This document shows positions 56,555-64,000 of a stretch of DNA of 64,000 nt, piece by piece. Both the position numbers and the translations under genes were made by a program. The notes under the pieces were generated by a model, which saw nothing but the letters and a program-made list of their open reading frames with translations, was not told where the DNA came from and did not search any database. Numbering within the stretch: position 1 is the stretch's first letter; each line of letters begins with the position of its first letter. Origin of the DNA: an uncultured Gemmiger sp. (GTDB lineage: Bacteria > Bacillota > Clostridia > Oscillospirales > Ruminococcaceae); NCBI GenBank assembly GCA_947629015.1, contig CANRCB010000003.1, forward strand, positions 48,727 through 112,726. Direction: 5' to 3'.

Positions 56555-58738
56555 ATGGCCATCTATGCGCAAAACGGGCTGTTCCAGCTCAACACCCGGA
56601 ACACCAGCTACCAATTTACGGCCGACGAACACGGCGTCCTGGTGCACACCTGGTACGGCGCGCGCATCCCCAACGAGAGCATGGCCGCCGGGATATGGCG
56701 GCAGGATGTCGGTTTTTCCCCCAACCCGGCCGATGCCGGGGCCGACCGCGCGTATTCCCTCGATACCCTGCCGCAGGAGGTCTCCTGCGGCGGGGAGGGG
56801 GATTTCCGGGAACCCATGCTCGAGCTCACGCACCCGGACGGCAGCACGGCGGCGGATCTGCGCTACCAAAGCCATGAGGTCCTGCCCGCCGCGCAAAGCC
56901 TGCCCGGCCTGCCCGCGCTCTACGGCACCGGGGAAGAACCCGGCGAGACGCTCGTCGTGACCCTCAAGGACACCGCGTCGGAGCTGTATGCAAGGCTCAT
57001 CTACGGCGTGTTCCCGCAGCAGGATATCATCACCCGCAGCGTCACGCTGGAAAACCGCGGCACGGCCCCCGTCACGCTGGAGCGCGTTCTCTCGCTCTGC
57101 CTCGACCTGGACGGCGCCTTCACCCTCACCGCCTTCTGCGGCCGCCATGCGATGGAGCGCCAGCCCGAGACGGTGCCGGTGGGCCGCGTCAAGGCGGAGT
57201 TCGGCAGTGTGCGCGGCGCCTCCAGCCACCAGTACAACCCCGCGTTTTTGCTCTGCCGCCCCGGCACCACCGAGACGGCGGGGGGATGCTACGGCTTCTG
57301 CCTTGCCTACAGCGGCAACTTCCTCGCCTGCGCACAGGCCGACCAGATGGGCCGCGCCCGCGTGCTGCTGGGCATCCAGCCGCGGCAGTTCCGGTGGGAA
57401 CTTGGGCCCGGCGCCGTGTTTGCGGCGCCGCAGGCGCTGCTGTCTTATTCCGGGCAGGGGCTTGAGCGGCTGAGCCACAATTTCCACGATGTCATGCGGG
57501 AACATCTGTGCCGCGGGCCGTACAAACACGCGCCGCGCCCGCTGCTCATCAACAACTGGGAGGCCACCCACTTCACCTTTGACCGGCCGCAGCTGCTCGC
57601 CCTGGCACGGCAGGCCGCCGCCCTTGGCATCGAGATGCTGGTGCTGGACGACGGCTGGTTCGGCAAGCGCGACAGCGACGCCAGCGGCCTGGGGGACTGG
57701 TTCCCCAACGAGCAAAAGCTCGGCGGCACGCTGGGCGCCTTTGCCGCCGATGTCCGCGCGCTGGGGCTCAAGTTCGGCCTTTGGATGGAGCCGGAGATGG
57801 TCTCGGAGGACAGCGCCCTCTACCGCGCCCACCCGGACTGGGCCGTCGCCATACCGGGGCGCGCGCCCGCCCGCAGCCGCGGCCAGCTCGTGCTGGACAT
57901 GACCCGCGCCGACGTGCGGGACTACCTTTTTGCGCGCCTCTCGGCCGTTTTAGCCGAGGCAAAGGCCGACTACCTCAAATGGGACATGAACCGCAGCGTC
58001 TGCGATGCCTTCAGCCGCGCGCTGCCCGCCCACCGCATGGGGGAGTTTTACCACCGCTTTACTTTAGGCACCTACGAGCTGCTCGAGCGCCTGCTCGCCG
58101 CCTTCCCGCATCTGCTCATCGAGGGGTGCAGCGGCGGGGGCGGCCGGTTCGACGCCGGTATGCTTTACTATACCCCGCAGATCTGGTGCAGTGACAACAC
58201 CGACGCCATCGACCGCATCTCCATCCAGTACGGCACCTCCTTTTTCTACCCGGCATGCGCGGTGGGGGCGCACGTGTCCGCCTGCCCCAACGAGCAGACG
58301 CAGCGCACCGTGCCGTTTTCCACCCGCGCCGCCGTGGCGATGGGGGGCACCTTCGGCTATGAGCTGGACCCCAACACACTCACACCGCAGGAGCGCGAGG
58401 CCATGCTGGCCGCCAACGCGGACTACCGCCGCTGGCATGACCTTGTGCGCGAGGGCGATGCCTTCCGCCTGGCCGGCCCCGGGGGCGATACCGCCGCGTG
58501 GGCCTTTGCCGCAAAGGACAAAAGCCGGGTGCTCGTCACCGCGGTGCAGCTTGCGCGGCGCGGTTACGCCGCGCCGCCGTGCCTGCCGCTGCGCGGGCTT
58601 GACCCCGCCGCGCGCTACCGCTGCGCGGCCCTGGGCCAAACGCACACCGGCGCCGCCTGGATGGCGGGCGGCATCACGATCAAAACACTGCTGCCGCAGT
58701 ACGCCGCCGTGCAGCTGTTGTTTGAACGGGAAGCCTGA
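56555..58738 (+). CDS. alpha-galactosidase, GH36
   Basis: Releases terminal alpha-galactose from melibiose, raffinose-family sugars and galactomannans. 727 residues, the usual length of tetrameric GH36 enzymes: N-terminal beta-sandwich, then a TIM barrel with 'LDDGWFG', nucleophile aspartate in 'LKWDMNR' near 475 and acid/base aspartate in 'CSDNTDA' near 547, and 'EGCSGGGGRFD'. No signal peptide, so it acts inside on sugar brought in by the upstream symporter. It forms a two-gene operon with that gene. Confidence 0.95.
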   Translation: MAIYAQNGLFQLNTRNTSYQFTADEHGVLVHTWYGARIPNESMAAGIWRQDVGFSPNPADAGADRAYSLDTLPQEVSCGGEGDFREPMLELTHPDGSTAADLRYQSHEVLPAAQSLPGLPALYGTGEEPGETLVVTLKDTASELYARLIYGVFPQQDIITRSVTLENRGTAPVTLERVLSLCLDLDGAFTLTAFCGRHAMERQPETVPVGRVKAEFGSVRGASSHQYNPAFLLCRPGTTETAGGCYGFCLAYSGNFLACAQADQMGRARVLLGIQPRQFRWELGPGAVFAAPQALLSYSGQGLERLSHNFHDVMREHLCRGPYKHAPRPLLINNWEATHFTFDRPQLLALARQAAALGIEMLVLDDGWFGKRDSDASGLGDWFPNEQKLGGTLGAFAADVRALGLKFGLWMEPEMVSEDSALYRAHPDWAVAIPGRAPARSRGQLVLDMTRADVRDYLFARLSAVLAEAKADYLKWDMNRSVCDAFSRALPAHRMGEFYHRFTLGTYELLERLLAAFPHLLIEGCSGGGGRFDAGMLYYTPQIWCSDNTDAIDRISIQYGTSFFYPACAVGAHVSACPNEQTQRTVPFSTRAAVAMGGTFGYELDPNTLTPQEREAMLAANADYRRWHDLVREGDAFRLAGPGGDTAAWAFAAKDKSRVLVTAVQLARRGYAAPPCLPLRGLDPAARYRCAALGQTHTGAAWMAGGITIKTLLPQYAAVQLLFEREA

Positions 58739-58801
58739 CCGCCCCGCCGCAGCGGTGCCTGTGACCACACGCGACCATTTCCGGAAAGGGGAAGAGGACT
58801 T

Positions 58802-60088
58802 ATGCAGTACAACGCCGCACAACAGATGTTCTTTTTGCTGGCCTACGGCTTTTTGAGTTGGGTGGCGGAGGTCGTCTACTACGCCATCCGCGATAAAAAG
58901 TTCATCAACCGGGGCATTTTGTCCCTGCCCATTGATTTTGAGATGGGGCTCGTCTTTTCCAACATTGCCGTCATCCTGCCCACGCTGGGGCGCAATTATA
59001 TCGGCATGTATATCATCACGCTGGCCACTTTGGTCATCACGCGCGCGGTGCTGGGCTTCTTCGGCTCCCGCCTGACCAAAAACGCCAAATGGCTCGAGGC
59101 GGCGCCCAGCGGCACATGGCGCGGCGGCTTGCTCAACGCCATAACGGCGGGCGGCATCCTCGTCATCTACCTGCTGCTCCAGCCGGGGGTGATGGTGCTC
59201 GTCTCGCTGATCCCCGCCATCGTTTTGAACATCGTGCGCATCGTTGCGTGGGTGTTCATCGTGCTGGATTTCATCACGCTGCTCATCGCCGCCCGCAAGG
59301 GGCAGCAGCAGTATGAGCAGCGCGTGGAGCAAGGCAAAACCGATGAGCTTTCCGGCGCCATCTCCCGCTTTGTGTGGGCCCGCCTTGAGAAAGCCTACCC
59401 CGGCATCCGCGATGAGGAAAAGCGGGCCGACATCGTGTTCGCCAAGGGCATGAGCCTGGACAAGATCGTCTGGGTGTTCCTTATCTCGGCGCTTGTTGGG
59501 GATCTCATCGAAACGCTCTACTGCGGCCTGATGGACGGCAAATGGATGAGCCGCTCCAGCGTCGTGTTCGGGCCGTTCAGCTTCGTGTGGGGGCTTGGCG
59601 CCGTGGTGCTGACCGTCAGCCTGATGCGCCTCAAGGACAAAAACGACCGCTGGGTCCTGCTGGCGGGCGCGCTGCTGGGCGGCGCGTTCGAGTATATGTG
59701 CAGCGTTTTTACCGAGATCGTGTTCGGCAAGGTGTTTTGGGATTACAGCTGGATGCCGCTCAACATCGGCGGGCGCACCAACGTGCTGTTCATGTTCTTC
59801 TGGGGCATCCTGGGCCTGGTGTGGGTCAAGATCGCCTACCCGCCGCTCGACCGCTTTATCGAGAAATTCCCACCCGCGGCGGCCAAGGTGGCCACCTGGC
59901 TCATCATCGTGCTGATGTCCTTCAATGCGCTGTTCACCGTCGTGGTGATGCTGCGCTACAACACCCGCGCCGAGCGCCCGCAGCCCGCCAACGTGCTGGA
60001 GCAGTTCATCGACGAGACATATGGTGACGACTTTGTCGAGAACCGCTGGAAAAACATGAAGGTCAACCCCGTCACACAGCAGCAGTAG
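58802..60088 (+). CDS. CmpB-family (putative ABC transporter type IV permease) membrane protein
   Basis: 428 residues, about ten hydrophobic segments arranged as two related halves split by a charged cytoplasmic loop (about 165-225). 'SSVVFGPFSFVWGLGAV' and 'WDYSWMPLNIGGRTNVLFMFFWG' are typical of this Clostridia-rich family of unknown function; despite its name no ATPase partner is next to it. A ribosome site (GGAAAGGGGAAG) precedes ATG 58802. Followed by hairpins that end the transcript before the str operon. Confidence 0.8.
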   Translation: MQYNAAQQMFFLLAYGFLSWVAEVVYYAIRDKKFINRGILSLPIDFEMGLVFSNIAVILPTLGRNYIGMYIITLATLVITRAVLGFFGSRLTKNAKWLEAAPSGTWRGGLLNAITAGGILVIYLLLQPGVMVLVSLIPAIVLNIVRIVAWVFIVLDFITLLIAARKGQQQYEQRVEQGKTDELSGAISRFVWARLEKAYPGIRDEEKRADIVFAKGMSLDKIVWVFLISALVGDLIETLYCGLMDGKWMSRSSVVFGPFSFVWGLGAVVLTVSLMRLKDKNDRWVLLAGALLGGAFEYMCSVFTEIVFGKVFWDYSWMPLNIGGRTNVLFMFFWGILGLVWVKIAYPPLDRFIEKFPPAAAKVATWLIIVLMSFNALFTVVVMLRYNTRAERPQPANVLEQFIDETYGDDFVENRWKNMKVNPVTQQQ

Positions 60089-60097
60089 CCTTTTGGC

Positions 60098-60123
60098 CGG
60101 CCCCGGCAGCCCCGGGGCCGCTT
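60098..60123 (+). terminator. GC-rich hairpin after the CmpB-family gene
   Basis: CGGCCCCGG and CCGGGGCCG form a 9-base stem with a 5-base loop, followed by CTTTG. First of two hairpins in this 255-base gap. Confidence 0.5.
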
Positions 60124-60132
60124 TGCCTGGCC

Positions 60133-60177
60133 TTGCCGCGCGCCGCCCCAAACGCCGCGCGGCAATTTCTCTGTTTT
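60133..60177 (+). terminator. rho-independent terminator upstream of the str operon
   Basis: TTGCCGCGCG and CGCGCGGCAA form a perfect 10-base stem with a 13-base loop, followed by TTTCTCTGTTTT. Confidence 0.75.
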
Positions 60178-60211
60178 GTACGAATTTTGCAAGAAAAATT
60201 TGGCAATACTC

Positions 60212-60240
60212 TTGACAAACCCTCCCCGTTTGGCTATGAT
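60212..60240 (+). promoter_or_regulatory. rpsL (str operon) promoter
   Basis: TTGACA, 17-base spacer, TATGAT, about 105 bases before the rpsL start. Confidence 0.85.
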
Positions 60241-60343
60241 AAGTATTGCGTCGGCCTATGGGGATTTTGCGCCCTTTTGCGCACAGCAGCGGACCAAAAC
60301 CGCCATACCGCAAACGCATATCACGAAAGAAAGGAGAAAAGAA

Positions 60344-60766
60344 ATGCCTACTTTTAACCAGCTGGTTCGGAAAGGCCGTGAGGTCCTGGCCCACAAGAGC
60401 ACGGCGCCTGCTTTGCAGCGCAGCTACAACTCGCAGAAAAAGCAGTACACCACGCTCAACAGCCCGCAAAAGCGCGGCGTGTGCACCGCGGTGCGTACCA
60501 TGACGCCCAAAAAGCCCAACTCCGCGCTGCGCAAGGTCGCGCGTGTCCGCCTCACAAATGGTATCGAGGTCACTTCCTACATTCCCGGTATCGGCCACAA
60601 CCTGCAAGAGCACAGCGTCGTCCTCATTCGCGGCGGCCGTGTCAAGGATCTGCCCGGTGTGCGTTACCACATCATCCGCGGCACGCTTGATACGCAAGGC
60701 GTGGCCAACCGCGGCCAGGCCCGCAGCAAGTACGGCGCCAAGCGCCCCAAAGCCGGGAAGAAGTAA
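60344..60766 (+). CDS. rpsL: 30S ribosomal protein S12
   Basis: 140 residues, full length. '[11 protein letters not shown]' and '[13 protein letters not shown]' are the conserved decoding-site segments and keep the lysines altered in streptomycin-resistant strains. ATG 60344 follows AAAGGAG. First gene of the rpsL-rpsG-fusA unit. Confidence 0.98.
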   Translation: MPTFNQLVRKGREVLAHKSTAPALQRSYNSQKKQYTTLNSPQKRGVCTAVRTMTPKKPNSALRKVARVRLTNGIEVTSYIPGIGHNLQEHSVVLIRGGRVKDLPGVRYHIIRGTLDTQGVANRGQARSKYGAKRPKAGKK

Positions 60767-60789
60767 GGAAACCCTTTTCGCCATCAAAT

Positions 60790-60816
60790 AAGGCAGCCGG
60801 AGCTGCCTCGTTTGTG
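60790..60816 (+). promoter_or_regulatory. intergenic hairpin between rpsL and rpsG
   Basis: AGGCAGC-CGGA-GCTGCCT, 7-base stem with a tetraloop and then CGTTTG. Possible partial terminator or processing site in the 116-base gap. Confidence 0.4.
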
Positions 60817-60882
60817 GCACGGCGGGAGTTTCAATACTTTCGAGTACCGATGATATCATGTATGTGAAGGAGGGAAGACAAG

Positions 60883-61353
60883 ATGCCCAGAAGAGGTAAT
60901 GTCGCAAAACGCGAAGTTCTGGCTGATCCCATGTACAATTCCAAGATGGTCACCCGGCTGATCAACTCGATCATGCTGGACGGCAAAAAGGGCGTGGCCC
61001 AGAAGATCGTGTACGATGCCTTTGACATCGTGAAAGACAAGACCGGCAACGACCCGCTCGAGATGTTTGAAAAAGCGCTCGAGAACATCATGCCCAGCCT
61101 TGAAGTCAAGGCCCGCCGCGTGGGCGGCGCCACCTATCAGGTGCCGCTGGAAGTCAGCCCCGCCCGTCGTGAAACGCTCGGCCTGCGCTGGCTCACCCAG
61201 TACAGCCGCGCCCGCAATGAAAAGACCATGTCCCAGCGCCTGGCGGCAGAGATCATCGATGCGACCAACAATGCCGGTGCCGCGGTCAAACGCCGTGAAG
61301 ACACCCACAAGATGGCCGAGGCCAACAAGGCTTTCGCCCATTATCGTTATTGA
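60883..61353 (+). CDS. rpsG: 30S ribosomal protein S7
   Basis: 156 residues, the normal length for S7, the primary binder of the 16S 3' domain. '[16 protein letters not shown]' start and '[11 protein letters not shown]' are family hallmarks. GAAGGAGG precedes ATG 60883. Confidence 0.98.
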   Translation: MPRRGNVAKREVLADPMYNSKMVTRLINSIMLDGKKGVAQKIVYDAFDIVKDKTGNDPLEMFEKALENIMPSLEVKARRVGGATYQVPLEVSPARRETLGLRWLTQYSRARNEKTMSQRLAAEIIDATNNAGAAVKRREDTHKMAEANKAFAHYRY

Positions 61354-61380
61354 TTCTCTGATTTCCAGGAGGTTTAAGCC

Positions 61381-63504
<2,124 letters not shown>

Positions 63505-63533
63505 ACCGCTGCCCAACTATTTTTGCAACGGTC

Positions 63534-63562
63534 TTGATTTTTGCCCCAAAATCCGGTATGAT
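63534..63562 (+). promoter_or_regulatory. tuf promoter
   Basis: TTGATT, 17-base spacer, TATGAT in the 110-base gap after fusA, giving tuf its own transcription. Confidence 0.75.
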
Positions 63563-63614
63563 AGCCTTACAGTTGTACCCATTGATTCGTTTTAATTAAA
63601 GGAGGAAATTCCCC

Positions 63615-64000
63615 ATGGCTGAGAAAGCTAAATTTGACCGCTCTCTTGAGCATGTGAACATTGGCACCATCGGTCACGTTGACCATGGCAAGACCACCCT
63701 GACCGCCGCCATCACCAAGGTCCTGTCCTTCAAGGGCGATGCGGACTTCATGGCGTATGACAGCATCGACAAGGCCCCCGAGGAGAAGGCCCGCGGCATC
63801 ACGATCAACACCGCGCACGTTGAGTACCACACCGACAAGCGCCACTATGCCCACGTTGACTGCCCCGGCCATGCCGACTATATCAAGAACATGATTACCG
63901 GTGCCGCCCAGATGGATGGCGCTATCCTGGTCGTGGCCGCCTCCGACGGCCCCATGCCCCAGACCCGTGAGCACATCCTGCTCGCCCGTCAGGTCGGCGT
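63615..64000 (+). CDS. tuf: elongation factor Tu (3' end outside the window)
   Basis: The first 128 codons are present: '[17 protein letters not shown]' (G1), '[12 protein letters not shown]' (G2) and '[12 protein letters not shown]' (G3). AAAGGAGG precedes ATG 63615. The gene runs off the end of the window. Confidence 0.97.
   Translation, partial: MAEKAKFDRSLEHVNIGTIGHVDHGKTTLTAAITKVLSFKGDADFMAYDSIDKAPEEKARGITINTAHVEYHTDKRHYAHVDCPGHADYIKNMITGAAQMDGAILVVAASDGPMPQTREHILLARQVG

Overview
The window is a GC-rich (about 60% by eye) stretch of a low-copy bacterial chromosome, all genes on the + strand. The ribosomal and RNA polymerase proteins (RpoB, RpoC, S12, S7, EF-G, EF-Tu), consensus sigma-A promoters (TTGACA-17-TATAAT type), strong AGGAGG ribosome sites and the sugar-transport genes point to an anaerobic Firmicute of class Clostridia, probably a gut Oscillospirales/Ruminococcaceae member. 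That placement is inference; no 16S gene is present.

Bases 1-45356 are one very large surface-polysaccharide locus. Block A (1-14.4 kb) makes and exports a probable D-rhamnose-rich polymer: manA, manC, gmd and an rmd-like reductase supply GDP-mannose and GDP-D-rhamnose; Wzm/Wzt form an ABC exporter whose ATPase carries a C-terminal glycan-binding domain; several GT4 glycosyltransferases (including two tandem paralogue pairs), a coiled-coil methyltransferase and a small protein sharing its N-terminal module follow. Block B (14.4-21.9 kb) holds another GT4, two very large multipass membrane proteins that look like GT-C enzymes and share a repeated extracytoplasmic domain, and a GT2. A scar with a probable IS3-type end and a wrecked tyrosine integrase lies at 21.9-22.3 kb. 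Block C (22.4-29.9 kb) has its own promoter and encodes a GT4, two SDR epimerase-like proteins (one frameshifted in a G9 tract), a methyltransferase-like protein, a SPASM radical SAM enzyme, a flippase-like membrane protein and UDP-glucose dehydrogenase, closed by a good terminator. Block D (30.2-45.4 kb) starts from a further promoter and encodes the CDP-3,6-dideoxyhexose enzymes RfbF, RfbG and RfbH, together with a GtrA-like protein, GT2, GT-C-like protein, an HMGL-type aldolase, an acetolactate-synthase-like ThDP enzyme, two DXS/transketolase-like ThDP enzymes and two SDRs.

Two observations stand out. First, four genes of the locus contain a G9 homopolymer on the coding strand; in one the gene is out of frame (G10 would restore it) and in three it is in frame, which looks like a slipped-strand phase-variation system for the surface glycan. 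Second, Block D combines CDP-4-keto-3,6-dideoxyhexose synthesis with three ThDP enzymes and an aldolase, which suggests a branched-chain (yersiniose-like) sugar pathway not recognisable as any one standard pathway.

From 45.5 kb on the window is housekeeping: rpoB-rpoC with its own consensus promoter, then pepF, a GPH-type sugar symporter with a GH36 alpha-galactosidase (alpha-galactoside use), a CmpB-family membrane protein, and the str operon rpsL-rpsG-fusA-tuf (tuf cut by the window end). No tRNA, rRNA or CRISPR array was seen.
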